Shown here piece by piece: positions 1-9,850 of a DNA stretch of 35,127 bases. Where the stretch lies: the IMG/VR virus record IMGVR_UViG_3300030060_003167, positions 1 to 35,127 of that record; one strand, 5' to 3'. This stretch comes from a virus. Under the pieces are notes generated by a model. That model was not told where the DNA came from and did no database searches. It saw nothing but the letters and a program-made list of their open reading frames with translations. The position numbers and the translations under genes were made by a program. Position 1 is the stretch's first letter. Every line of letters starts with the position of its first letter.

Positions 1-598
1 AATTTGCTTCCAGTGTATCAGTATCAATATCTTTTACTACAGTATTATTTAATAAATCTTGACTTTCTTCATACGCGGTTTCATCGTAATCAAAATGTTT
101 AAACACTCTTCCACCTATATCTAAAAAACTAATATCCCCTTCTACATGAGTTTCCCAATTACTATCAGAACCTTTAGGTCTTGAATAATAAGTAGGGTCA
201 TTGTTTTCTAAAGTATATTTATATTCAAAACTATTGTCAAAGCTATCATATATTTCATTAGGTTTAGCAACTGACTCCACAGCTTGTTCATATTCTTTTT
301 GAGCTTGTAGTGGAGCAAAGCGTTCATTCATTTCCCCTAAACTCATTTCTGAAATAGGTGTTTTACCTATTCTGCCTGATAAATTTAATTTAAAATCATC
401 ACTTAAAATACTTCCAGGTGCCGGTGAAAAATCAACGTCTTCAACAACTTCTTCCGACTCATCAACTTCTGGTACAGATGTACGTGTTTGCCAATCAGGA
501 TTATTTGTCTTCCACTCTTCGACCATTTCCATCATTTGTGGACCTTTAATTTTTTGATCTTGTAGAGAACTTATATACTGTATTAAAGTCTCAGCCAT
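1..598 (-). CDS. Partial virion-associated protein, N-terminal 199 codons
   Basis: The reading frame is open from the ATG at 598 to the left edge, so only the N-terminus is present. The start lies 2 nt after the stop of the upstream gene, as expected in this operon. The visible part is acidic, with an EVDESEEVVEDVD stretch near residues 47-60, and has no membrane segment or recognisable domain. Its position after the tail hub and internal virion genes suggests another virion or ejected protein. In crAss-like phages very large virion proteins, including an ejected RNA polymerase, lie in this area, but nothing in these residues proves that identity. Confidence 0.75.
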   Translation of the reverse strand, partial: MAETLIQYISSLQDQKIKGPQMMEMVEEWKTNNPDWQTRTSVPEVDESEEVVEDVDFSPAPGSILSDDFKLNLSGRIGKTPISEMSLGEMNERFAPLQAQKEYEQAVESVAKPNEIYDSFDNSFEYKYTLENNDPTYYSRPKGSDSNWETHVEGDISFLDIGGRVFKHFDYDETAYEESQDLLNNTVVKDIDTDTLEAN

Positions 599-599
599 A

Positions 600-1703
600 T
601 TATGCTAATTTATTGTCGTCTATAAACTTTTGTGCTTTTGCGTTTTTACCTTCTTCAAGGTCAAAAACAGCAGCATCAGCTTGGACTGTTGGTATTTGAT
701 TTGTAGTAAATTGTTTTAAGTAATTATTCATAAAATACTCTTTATATTTAACCATGAATAAATCTTTATTATCTTGTTGTAATGGTAAATCTTCTTGATA
801 ATCCCAAGCTACAAATCCTGCATTTGCATTTTGAGCCATTTGATCATCTTCAGAAACACTAGTTTGTGCGCCAATAAATACATTCCAAGCTGCTACAACT
901 GATTGCTCAGAGCTTAACATACCAGCTACTTCTGCATTTATAAATGGAGTTACTTTTCTTTCTATTTTATCTAAATCATATTGAAGTACGTTTCTACCTT
1001 TACCCATACCTATATCAATAATCTCATAATCATAAGTTCCGTCAGGGTTTTTTAAAACAAAATCTTCTGCTATTTTAGCACCAGGTGTTAATTGACCCGT
1101 TTCTGGATTAGTAGAACCTCCTGCTAAAACACCTACTTCGCCTAATAATCTTAGCATGTCACTGTTAATATCAGGAGTTTCAGCAATAATACCTGTTCCA
1201 GAATCTAATAATGTTTCTAAAGCAGAACTATTTATAATAAAAGGATTATCTAATAAAGGTCCATCAAACACAATAGTCTGACTAGCATCTTCATTTAAAT
1301 ATAAAGCAACATTATATCCATCACTTCTAGCAAATGTAGGTTTACCTGTAAGTATTGCATTTGCCACCGCGTATTTAAAATCTTGATTTACATCGTAATA
1401 ATTATCATCAGTAATTATTAATTGTGAACCAAGGTTGGCTAAAAAATCTAAAGACTTTTGAGGAGCTTCCATTAGTCTTAATAATTGCTGATTTTCTACA
1501 AAACATGTAGGATCTTGACATGTGTTATTTTGTATAATAGTTTTTAATTTAGCATATATCTTACCTGTACCTTCATAAGCTTTATCTAATATTTTAAAAT
1601 TGTAATCAGGCTGACTAGCTACATACAACTTGTTATAACCTAAAGCATTGCTTTTATTAAGCTGCTTGATAAATAAATTAATTTTTATATTCTTGTCTTC
1701 CAT
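600..1703 (-). CDS. Hypothetical virion protein, 367 aa
   Basis: I do not recognise a family. The protein is mixed alpha/beta, soluble, without signal peptide or membrane segment, and has a Cys pair (CQDPTC) near residues 62-67. It follows the internal-virion-like 219 aa gene by 6 nt and precedes the truncated gene by 1 nt, so it is co-transcribed with late structural genes. A GGAGG sequence about 15 nt upstream of its ATG is part of the Leu-Gly-Gly-Lys codons ending the upstream gene and is too far away to be a convincing ribosome site. A structural or ejected-protein role is inferred from position only. Confidence 0.7.
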   Translation of the reverse strand: MEDKNIKINLFIKQLNKSNALGYNKLYVASQPDYNFKILDKAYEGTGKIYAKLKTIIQNNTCQDPTCFVENQQLLRLMEAPQKSLDFLANLGSQLIITDDNYYDVNQDFKYAVANAILTGKPTFARSDGYNVALYLNEDASQTIVFDGPLLDNPFIINSSALETLLDSGTGIIAETPDINSDMLRLLGEVGVLAGGSTNPETGQLTPGAKIAEDFVLKNPDGTYDYEIIDIGMGKGRNVLQYDLDKIERKVTPFINAEVAGMLSSEQSVVAAWNVFIGAQTSVSEDDQMAQNANAGFVAWDYQEDLPLQQDNKDLFMVKYKEYFMNNYLKQFTTNQIPTVQADAAVFDLEEGKNAKAQKFIDDNKLA

Positions 1704-1709
1704 ATTTTT

Positions 1710-2369
1710 TTATTTACCTCCTAAATTACCTAAAAAAGAAGCTGCAGCTCCAATTCCTCCAGTTAATGCAGAAGTTGCGTCGGCATTAGCTTGAGCAGCC
1801 GCACCACGTAAAGCACCAATTTGATTAGACAGTCTATTAAGTTGTTGCATGTCTCTTGCTTCTTGTTGTTGAAAAGTAAACTGATCTCCAGCAACATCTG
1901 CTTGTTGTTGTCTTTGAGCTTCAGACATTCTTTGTTGCATTAGTGTAGCTTCGCCTTGAGCTCTTTGTTTGTCGTTAGCTGCTTCTTGTGCTTCAATATT
2001 TGCAGCAATACCTTTTTTACTTTGTAAAGCAGCTTGAGCTAAAGCTGTAGCTCCACCAGCACCACCACCTGTAGCCCTAATAGTATCTAAAGTATTAGCT
2101 AGTGCAATATCTGTTTGCTCCATTTGCATTTCTGTGGCTTGTGTTGCTACAGATAAATTAGCAAAAGGATTAGATAGCATTGAACTTAAATCAGTTATAT
2201 TTTCATAAGGATCAATTATTTCTTGTCTATTAGCTTCTAACTCATTTAATTTAGATTCTAATGCTCTAGCTTGAGCTTCTCTACGTCTAGCTTCTCTTCT
2301 AGCTCTACTAGAACCGAAAATACCACCTATGACACTAATCGCGCCACCTATAATTGCACCTGCTGCCAT
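1710..2369 (-). CDS. Internal virion (ejection) protein-like, 219 aa
   Basis: The N-terminus (residues 1-20) is a Gly/Ala/Ile-rich hydrophobic segment followed at once by an Arg-rich stretch (SSRARREARRREAQ). The rest is Ala/Gln-rich helical sequence with coiled-coil character, and the C-terminus is again Gly/Ala-rich and hydrophobic. This layout matches short internal virion proteins of podoviruses, comparable in style to the T7 gp14 class, which leave the capsid and insert into the host envelope during DNA delivery. Its place after the tail hub genes agrees. The family assignment rests on composition and context, not on a specific motif. Confidence 0.55.
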   Translation of the reverse strand: MAAGAIIGGAISVIGGIFGSSRARREARRREAQARALESKLNELEANRQEIIDPYENITDLSSMLSNPFANLSVATQATEMQMEQTDIALANTLDTIRATGGGAGGATALAQAALQSKKGIAANIEAQEAANDKQRAQGEATLMQQRMSEAQRQQQADVAGDQFTFQQQEARDMQQLNRLSNQIGALRGAAAQANADATSALTGGIGAAASFLGNLGGK

Positions 2370-2384
2370 ATTTTTAAATTTTTA

Positions 2385-3884
2385 TTAATATCCATTGTTT
2401 GATTCAAAATTTGTTCCTACTGAAAATAAAGTTTTTATACCACCAACATCTGTTGTTTGATCTGTAGAAAATGTTGCTTGTGTAAAATATCCTTTTATTC
2501 CACTTATTTGATTACCAAATACAACTTCACCGCTACTTGGAGCAGTGTTATTTATTACGTTTGCTACGTAGCTATTTTCTTTTCTATCAAAACCAGCATG
2601 ATATTTGTAAACAGCTGGATCATATGTTCCAAAACCATTTGGCGGTGCTAAATTATAATTAGCTCGTGTTATAACGTTATTATTAGCATCATAAGCATAT
2701 TCTCCTTCATAATAACTTGATATAGCTAATATAGAATCAGTAGTAAAATTATATATTGTAGTGTTACCGTTATTATCTTTACCAGTTTCATCTGATATTA
2801 AACTAGTAACTTCCCAACCGTTACTTCCTTCGTAGCTTATAGTGCTAAATGTTTTAGATCTTAAAGGTTCAGGATTAAAAATAACTGTAATAGTACTTGA
2901 AAAATCTTGTCCGTAAAATTGTCCTCTTGGAACTGTAGTGCTATAATGTTTATATAAACCGTCTGAAGTTGCAGTATATAAATTATTATTTATACTAAAT
3001 ATTTGATCTGGTCTATAATCAAAAAAGCTAGTCCAACCTTGAACTCCCTCATCAAATGTTACAGTTCTATTATTGACTCGTGATTGTCCTCTATTTACTT
3101 GTTGAGTAGATATAATATATTGATCGTTGTAAATATCCCAACCACCTACTACTGAACCTGGTGAACCACCTAAATCTAATCTATTTAATTCATCTCTAAA
3201 ATAATCTCTCATACCTAGTTGAGATATTTCTGATATACTAGATCCAGCTAGTTTCAATATTACATTATTGTTTTTGTCTGAAAAATATTTATTATATCCA
3301 TACACAGCAAAACTTTCTGGGTTTTGTGATATACCGTATTTTCCAGGTATAGGTTGAATTACACCTATAACTAAATTTGTTGATGTTACAGTTCCTACGC
3401 CTTCAGCAGAAAATATAGCATCTTTATCTATTAATGCTTGACTAGTTTTATATTCTTGAAAAACATATAGATTAGTATCTTCAGCATATAATCTTTGTAT
3501 TGATCCGTTTGCTGGATCAGTTGCTCTTGTTATTTCTGCGGCTGTAGAAAACACATTAGTATCATTTATTCCTGTTCTAGAATTAAATATACCTGAATAT
3601 ATCAAAGCATTAAATCTAGTATAACCTGCAGGTTCTTCTTCTACTAAATATGCTTTAGCACCATAATCAGTGCTAGTATTGTTAAAACCTCCTCTAATTC
3701 TAGATTCTTCAATTACGTAGTTTTCGGCGCTATCTGGTATTACAGGTTGTGCGGGATAACCTCCTATAATATCAGAGGGAATACCAAAAGAACCGTCCCA
3801 AATAGGATTTTGAACACCTACTGTTTGATTTATCTTCTTGAGAATAAATGTGTTAAAATATTTTACTTCTATTGCCGCACTCAT
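2385..3884 (-). CDS. Tail hub or stabilisation protein, 499 aa
   Basis: The sequence is beta-rich with many short Gly/Asn turns and propeller-like blade phrases (for example LYVFQEYKTSQAL, GGWDIYNDQYIIS and IFSINNNLYTATSDGLYKHY). It lies 20 nt after the 1569 aa hub-like gene. Podoviruses, including P22 and crAss-like phages, have beta-propeller tail stabilisation or hub proteins at this place in the gene order. I see no enzymatic motif. It could also be a receptor-binding or tail-muzzle component. The gene is clearly real by length and operon fit; the exact tail role is inferred. Confidence 0.6.
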   Translation of the reverse strand: MSAAIEVKYFNTFILKKINQTVGVQNPIWDGSFGIPSDIIGGYPAQPVIPDSAENYVIEESRIRGGFNNTSTDYGAKAYLVEEEPAGYTRFNALIYSGIFNSRTGINDTNVFSTAAEITRATDPANGSIQRLYAEDTNLYVFQEYKTSQALIDKDAIFSAEGVGTVTSTNLVIGVIQPIPGKYGISQNPESFAVYGYNKYFSDKNNNVILKLAGSSISEISQLGMRDYFRDELNRLDLGGSPGSVVGGWDIYNDQYIISTQQVNRGQSRVNNRTVTFDEGVQGWTSFFDYRPDQIFSINNNLYTATSDGLYKHYSTTVPRGQFYGQDFSSTITVIFNPEPLRSKTFSTISYEGSNGWEVTSLISDETGKDNNGNTTIYNFTTDSILAISSYYEGEYAYDANNNVITRANYNLAPPNGFGTYDPAVYKYHAGFDRKENSYVANVINNTAPSSGEVVFGNQISGIKGYFTQATFSTDQTTDVGGIKTLFSVGTNFESNNGY

Positions 3885-3904
3885 AATTTATTATTACATG
3901 TTTT

Positions 3905-6900
3905 TTATATTATCTCCACTAGATAGTTTGATATGTCATATTCTATTGCTAGAGTATTGGGAGCTGTAGGATCAATATCCCAACTACCACTTCCACCACC
4001 ATCGCAATTATCTGTATATTGTGTACAGTTATCAGTTTCTGCTTGATTTCTTAAGTCTGCAAAAGTTCCTGCTGCTGTATAATAAAATATGAAAGCACTA
4101 CCGCTTCCAAATGTTGGCGCATTACAATTTGCACCTGCACTACCTAGAAAAGCGTTTGTTCTGTCTATAGTTATTGTATTTGTGTCATTTGTTAAATCAT
4201 CAAAATTTGCGCCTTGATAACCTACAAATAAATATTTTCCATTTTGACCAGCTATTGGTGAAGCGTCGACTTCAATTTGTATAGCGCTAACAACAGGACA
4301 CTCTGCGCCTTCATCACCAGCTGGATCATTATAAGCTACTCTTAATACTTTTTGATCTTTAACAGCGTTTACTAAATTTAAAGGAATACTATAATCTTCT
4401 TCATCATCTAAACCAGCATCAGCCGCTCTAACTTTTACTATATAATCAGCAACTGGTGGTGGAGGTGATGCAAATTTTAAATCAGTAGATCTTTCATTAG
4501 CAACTACAGCGGCTGGATTAGGGTCTAAAACAAAAAATTCAGTTAAATCAGCACCTGCATCTGCCATAGAAGTACCATCTTTAACAACATCATATATATC
4601 TATAGTTAAATCATTAGCTGCTAAATTAGGATTATTAGCACCATTAACAGCTGTAAGAGTTTGAATAGAACCTGTTACCGATCTATTAGTTTGTATAGTT
4701 GTACTTATCGGCAATAATGTAGGCGCCTCGTTAATTAACGAAACTGGTATTTGTGTTGAGATAATTGTCGGAGCAACTCCAGCGGTTATGCTTTGTGTAG
4801 TTATTGTAAAAGTAAAAATAAAATTTCTAGCAGCTGAATCGTTTCCATAAAACACAGTGTTATAATATGTTCCAGTAGTTGTAACATTCCAACCAGTAGC
4901 TTGAGTACCAGAGGTTAAATTAAAGAAACTTGAAACATTGTTTCCAGGGTTATTACCATCTACAACAGCTGTTAATACAACATCTATTGTAGTAAAATCT
5001 GCAGGATCTAAAGTAATTCCAAATTGATCTATTACTTTAAAGTTTGCATCAAAAACGTTTTGAGGTGCTGCACCTAAATCTTCTTTAAAAGAAGTTGCAG
5101 CTACAGGAAATAACGTAGAACCTCCTGATGTTTCATTTAAAATAAAATCATTTAAATCTTGTATTAAACCAGTAGTAGTTGTTTCCCAAAATATATCTAA
5201 ATTAGATACTACAGGCTCTGTTTCATACACAGATAAATATTGTATACCTGGAATAGTTAAAGGATAAGCTCCTGCAACATTTTTTGTTGGTGTAAAATAT
5301 AAAACATCACCTTGTTTTACTGTAACTTCTTGAGCGGTTGCACCGTCTAATTTAAGTAATGTTAACGTATCATTAGCTGGAGCTGCAACTTGAGTATACG
5401 CATTAACATAAGTGTTTTCTGGTATAGTTGTACCTTGAACTAACATACCGGGTAAAGGAGTTCCTGCAACACTGGATATTTCTAAAGGAGTTGCAGCACC
5501 TACATTATCTTGATCTGTAGGAACTTGTGCCGATGCTGGAAAATAGTTAGTTTCAGCTGGTTGACCTATTTCATTTTGAGTACTTATTCTAGCAATAAGA
5601 GGATTAGAGTCAAATTGATAAAACTGAGGGAAAAGATTAGGTTGAGGTTGATTTAAAGGATTATATTCAAATAAATCGTTCATAGTAGATATAGTACTAG
5701 CTGTATCACCTGTTCTTTCTGGGTAATACTGCTCATTACCTAAACCTATGTCTTCAGATTTAATTCTATTAGTTCCTGCTATAACTTGATAATCTATAAG
5801 ATTAGTAGTGTTTTGTACTCTACCAAATAATCTAACTGAGCTTCTAAATTGTTTTTGCTCAGGACCAACTTCATTTAAATCTCTTGGTATTTTATTTATA
5901 TTATCATTTATTAAAACAACATGAGAAGAACTATCAAGTTCTAATGTTGTATCTTCAGGATATGAAGCCATAATTCCTGGTAAATAAACATTGTAATATT
6001 CTTGCTCTGTTTGTTTTACTACAATTTTATAAGAATACCAGCCAAGTGGATTATAATCAGCACTTGTGTTATCACCATTATATATACCTGGCCAAGCAAA
6101 ATTAGAATTTGCTGTTGGACCAATAGGATTATTAAATAAAACTTTTAATGATTCACCTGCAAAAGTTTTCTTATTAGTTCCTGAACTTATATAAGATGAA
6201 TAAATAGTGTCGCCTATAAATGTTGAACCTTCAGCTTCTTTAGCTTCTTTATTATTTGAAAGAATAACTGATGATTGTCTACCAAATCTATCTGATAATA
6301 CTATACCAATTTGATAATTTCTATTTTGTTTTAATGAATGATTAGGATATTCTACTCTACTAGTTCTTTGATTAACTGTTCCAGGATCAGTAAATATTAG
6401 TAATTGATTATCAAGAAAAATTTGAGGATTAGTTAATCCTGCAGGAAGTCTATCAAAAGTAACTTCTGTATTAGGACTAGCAGGTACTCCAACAGCTTGT
6501 ACTTTTGCTAAAAATGTTCCACTTGAATTTAAAATATCATCACCTACTTCAATATCTGTTACACCTGGTGATGGTGTAAAGTTTTTAACAGTTAACACTA
6601 AACTACCTGCTGTTAAATTTTGATTACCATCTACTTGAGCTGTGCCTTCTCTTATTTCAAATACAGATTTTTGACTTACACTTACATTGTAATCTATAAA
6701 CTCTGGTGGAGTATGCTTGTTTAAATAATTACCATATATTACTCTATTACCTGCTACTTCTTGAGAAAAAGCTTTAACAGGTATTTTATCAAAAACTCTA
6801 GTTAATTCACTATCTGGTAAAGTTTTTATAGGTTTTTTAGAAACATAATTATAATCATAAGAATATTGATCACCAATAAATACATATGAAGATATAGGTA

Positions 6901-8614
6901 ATGAAACTGCGCTACTAGCTGTTATAATACTTGTAGCAGAATCAAATGATACCACTGTTACTTCTGTATCAATAGATTTACTAGTTATAATGTCACCTAC
7001 ATTAATAGTTCCTCTAATACTTGCTGCGGTTAAAGTTATTTGATCACTTGCTACAACTGCGGGATTTACTTGAGCTCTTGCACTTGAATTTTCTAATTCC
7101 TCTATAGGTATAGTATCTAAAACTCTAACTGCTAAACCATCAGATTCTTTATAAAGTATATCTACTTCTTTTAATTTTAAATAATCTTTTAAAAGAAATT
7201 TAGAAAAAGGTAAAGGCATTATCAATTTAATATCTTCTACTTTATTTTGCATAAATTCAACAACTGTACTTCTATAAGTATCAGCTTGGTCATCTCTTAC
7301 AAGACTAGGAAAACCTCCTGTTTGATACAAGAAATAACCATCTTGTTCTGGAATAAAAGCTGGTTGTGTAAAAGGAGCAAATATAGAATATTCATTATCA
7401 TCGTATCTAAACCTATAACTAAATCTTACAAATTTATCATCTAAAAAAGCAGGATCACCACTAAAATTAGGATCATAATAAGGATTTGGTGTAGCAAATA
7501 TTAATTTAGTATTATTAGGTAGTGGGGCACCTAATACAGGATTTGCAAGAAGTTCATTAGGATTTCTATTTCCCGTAAAAGTAACCACATCACCAATTCC
7601 TAATGGTAAGGCTAAATTATTACTTAAAGTAAAAACATCAACAATACCTAGTGTTGGATCTGGTGTAATAGAAACTAATGTTGTACCTGCTGGTATAGCA
7701 CCTGGCACACCAGGACAGGTTGCAACCATACCTGGTGTTGGTGTTCCAAGTCTTACAAGAGGATCATCACTAAATTGATTTTGACTCGCAGCAGCAACTG
7801 CATCTAGTGTAGCACTAGTAATAGTAATAGGAATTAAAACTTGAGAACCAGTGTTTTGTATATCGCCATTAGTATCTACATAATAAATTTCTTGATTAAC
7901 TTGATAACCATTTACTAAGTTTTTAATATTTTCAGCACCTACAGAACCATCCCATGGACCATCACATTGCGCACTACCACCGCCTGGTAAAAACAACTCT
8001 GTAACATTTTTCATAGTTGTTTCGTAATTTGATGGATAAGGATTAGTAGATATTACACTTTCTTGCCAAAGTTGAAATGGTTGATATGGACTATATTTAG
8101 CTACAGATATTTGATCTTCTGTTTGGTAATATCTAGCATTAGCTACTGCTCTTTCAATATTTATTTTTCTAGGTTGATTACGATTATCAGTCCAAAATAG
8201 CAAATTTTCTAATATATTAACACCATATATAGGGTTTAATTGTGAAAAGTTTAAAAAACTAGAATTTGTACCACCAGGAAATATTAAATCAACCGCCGTG
8301 TCAGTAGCTACGTTATATTGAACTATCTGATGTACTTTTGTTGTATCGTAAGCTTCACCTTGATTATCGGTTAAAAACAAATAAGCAAAACTTTTAGCTT
8401 CATCAACTATCCAACCAATACATTTTGTATCACCAGACCAAGTTAAAGAAGTTATTTCATTACCTAAAACATTTTCTAATTCACCTACATCAGGACCTTC
8501 AGATTTACTAATCTGTACATTTCTAGCGTCTCTATATTCTCCGTTTGGTACTAAACGAGCATCTAAGTCTTTATTTAATTTACCTTTTACAAAGGTGTTA
8601 ACAACTTTTGCCAT
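3905..8614 (-). CDS. Large tail hub protein with C-terminal Ig/cadherin-like part, 1569 aa
   Basis: The N-terminus reads FVKGKLNKDLDARLVPNG followed by YRDARNVQI and NVLGNE, an opening typical of phage beta-propeller tail hub or stabilisation proteins (P22 gp10-like, T7 gp12-like). The phrase NILENLLFWTDNRNQPRKIN near residue 135 is a further hallmark. The rest is almost wholly beta-rich. A cadherin/Ig-like stretch starts at about residue 1295 (NEAPTLLP) and the last 130 residues carry five Cys. The protein is about twice the length of classic hubs, so the extra C-terminal part may be a fused adhesin. A structural tail role is well supported; receptor binding is inference. Confidence 0.65.
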   Translation of the reverse strand: MAKVVNTFVKGKLNKDLDARLVPNGEYRDARNVQISKSEGPDVGELENVLGNEITSLTWSGDTKCIGWIVDEAKSFAYLFLTDNQGEAYDTTKVHQIVQYNVATDTAVDLIFPGGTNSSFLNFSQLNPIYGVNILENLLFWTDNRNQPRKINIERAVANARYYQTEDQISVAKYSPYQPFQLWQESVISTNPYPSNYETTMKNVTELFLPGGGSAQCDGPWDGSVGAENIKNLVNGYQVNQEIYYVDTNGDIQNTGSQVLIPITITSATLDAVAAASQNQFSDDPLVRLGTPTPGMVATCPGVPGAIPAGTTLVSITPDPTLGIVDVFTLSNNLALPLGIGDVVTFTGNRNPNELLANPVLGAPLPNNTKLIFATPNPYYDPNFSGDPAFLDDKFVRFSYRFRYDDNEYSIFAPFTQPAFIPEQDGYFLYQTGGFPSLVRDDQADTYRSTVVEFMQNKVEDIKLIMPLPFSKFLLKDYLKLKEVDILYKESDGLAVRVLDTIPIEELENSSARAQVNPAVVASDQITLTAASIRGTINVGDIITSKSIDTEVTVVSFDSATSIITASSAVSLPISSYVFIGDQYSYDYNYVSKKPIKTLPDSELTRVFDKIPVKAFSQEVAGNRVIYGNYLNKHTPPEFIDYNVSVSQKSVFEIREGTAQVDGNQNLTAGSLVLTVKNFTPSPGVTDIEVGDDILNSSGTFLAKVQAVGVPASPNTEVTFDRLPAGLTNPQIFLDNQLLIFTDPGTVNQRTSRVEYPNHSLKQNRNYQIGIVLSDRFGRQSSVILSNNKEAKEAEGSTFIGDTIYSSYISSGTNKKTFAGESLKVLFNNPIGPTANSNFAWPGIYNGDNTSADYNPLGWYSYKIVVKQTEQEYYNVYLPGIMASYPEDTTLELDSSSHVVLINDNINKIPRDLNEVGPEQKQFRSSVRLFGRVQNTTNLIDYQVIAGTNRIKSEDIGLGNEQYYPERTGDTASTISTMNDLFEYNPLNQPQPNLFPQFYQFDSNPLIARISTQNEIGQPAETNYFPASAQVPTDQDNVGAATPLEISSVAGTPLPGMLVQGTTIPENTYVNAYTQVAAPANDTLTLLKLDGATAQEVTVKQGDVLYFTPTKNVAGAYPLTIPGIQYLSVYETEPVVSNLDIFWETTTTGLIQDLNDFILNETSGGSTLFPVAATSFKEDLGAAPQNVFDANFKVIDQFGITLDPADFTTIDVVLTAVVDGNNPGNNVSSFFNLTSGTQATGWNVTTTGTYYNTVFYGNDSAARNFIFTFTITTQSITAGVAPTIISTQIPVSLINEAPTLLPISTTIQTNRSVTGSIQTLTAVNGANNPNLAANDLTIDIYDVVKDGTSMADAGADLTEFFVLDPNPAAVVANERSTDLKFASPPPPVADYIVKVRAADAGLDDEEDYSIPLNLVNAVKDQKVLRVAYNDPAGDEGAECPVVSAIQIEVDASPIAGQNGKYLFVGYQGANFDDLTNDTNTITIDRTNAFLGSAGANCNAPTFGSGSAFIFYYTAAGTFADLRNQAETDNCTQYTDNCDGGGSGSWDIDPTAPNTLAIEYDISNYLVEII

Positions 8615-8620
8615 TAAATT

Positions 8621-9850
8621 TTAGTGTTTTATCCATTTAGATTTACCTCGCATTACTTGAGTAAACTCTTCTAATTTAATATTAGATAATCTTATTTTAG
8701 CGTTACGCAGCGCGGCATATCTATCTTTTTTATATCTTTGAACTATTCCTTCTGGTTGATTTGCTCTTACTGAAACAATGTTATATAATATACTTTTATA
8801 CATAGCTTCTTCAGCTAGTTTTGGTACTTTAGTATCTAAGTCATATGCTAAACCATCAGATATATATTCTAATACAATTAATTTTCCTAATAAATTACTT
8901 GAAAAAGTAAATTTATTTTCTCTTTCATCAATACCAAACCAACCGTTAAAATTACTTCTTTGTGGATCAATACCATATAGTCTACCCCAATTCCAAGGTC
9001 CATTTAAACTCCATAAATCTGGATTAGCATATCCAAACCATTCAAAATCAGCATACCAACTTCCATTTATAAGTCTTTGATTTGCTTTTTTCCATCTTTC
9101 TTCTGTTATAGAAGTACCTTCTAAATTTTCACCAAAGTTATCTTGAGTTGGTACACCTACGTTATCTTGTATATCAGTGTAATATGGATCAATAGTTAAA
9201 TTATTTGCAGGATAAATAGGATGTTTTACGCCTAATCTGTCAATCCAAGAAATATTAACATAGTTAACATAATCTTGAGGTATAATTAATGATAATGAGT
9301 CAGGTATTGTAAGTTCTGATGATTTAATACTTTTTAATGTATCATAACTAAATTCTTGCAAACTTCTTTTAGCAAAGAAAACAACATCTGATTTTTTACA
9401 TGTTTGTATTATTTTACCATCACCTACATAACCAACCATAAAGTTATCTATAATATCTTTTAATTTGACATACTGGTAACCGCCATAATTATCTTCTACA
9501 GTTTCTCCATAAGCTTTTTCTGCTGGAGTTAAACCATATTTACCACCATCTAAAGTTTTAAGTTGTATAACTATATAAGTTCCTACTGGTGGAATTGCTC
9601 CAAATGTTACAATATCATTAGCAACTGAATATGCAGCGGCACCAGCTACTTCTCCAAATGTTCCTGGCATACCTGTAGCACTAGTATATACTTTAAAATT
9701 ATTTCTAGCGTAGTCAATATCTGCAGGATCTGAAGTATAAAAAACTAAACCTGTATCAAATGTTACTGGATAAGTTCCAACAACACCATCAGCTCTAAAG
9801 CCTTGCGCGCCTTGATAATATTGTGCGTTTGTTTCTGTTATTTGTGCCAT
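8621..9850 (-). CDS. Head-tail adaptor / tail tube protein, 409 aa
   Basis: Residues 1-110 are beta-rich. From about 135 the sequence becomes the helical adaptor type (KSDVVFFAKRSLQEFSYDTLK, then LIIPQDYVNYVNISWID). This is the pattern of P22 gp4 / T7 gp11-like proteins that dock under the portal and open the tail. The C-terminus is basic and helical (RYAALRNAKIRLSN). The start codon overlaps the stop of the upstream 254 aa gene by one base (TAATG), indicating coupled translation. Placement between the head genes and the hub genes agrees with an adaptor. Confidence 0.65.
   Translation of the reverse strand: MAQITETNAQYYQGAQGFRADGVVGTYPVTFDTGLVFYTSDPADIDYARNNFKVYTSATGMPGTFGEVAGAAAYSVANDIVTFGAIPPVGTYIVIQLKTLDGGKYGLTPAEKAYGETVEDNYGGYQYVKLKDIIDNFMVGYVGDGKIIQTCKKSDVVFFAKRSLQEFSYDTLKSIKSSELTIPDSLSLIIPQDYVNYVNISWIDRLGVKHPIYPANNLTIDPYYTDIQDNVGVPTQDNFGENLEGTSITEERWKKANQRLINGSWYADFEWFGYANPDLWSLNGPWNWGRLYGIDPQRSNFNGWFGIDERENKFTFSSNLLGKLIVLEYISDGLAYDLDTKVPKLAEEAMYKSILYNIVSVRANQPEGIVQRYKKDRYAALRNAKIRLSNIKLEEFTQVMRGKSKWIKH

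Noticed and set aside
1703-1725. A GGAGG Shine-Dalgarno site before the 367 aa gene
   Set aside because: It encodes the Gly-Gly of the preceding protein's end, is about 15 nt from the ATG, and no other gene shows such a site.
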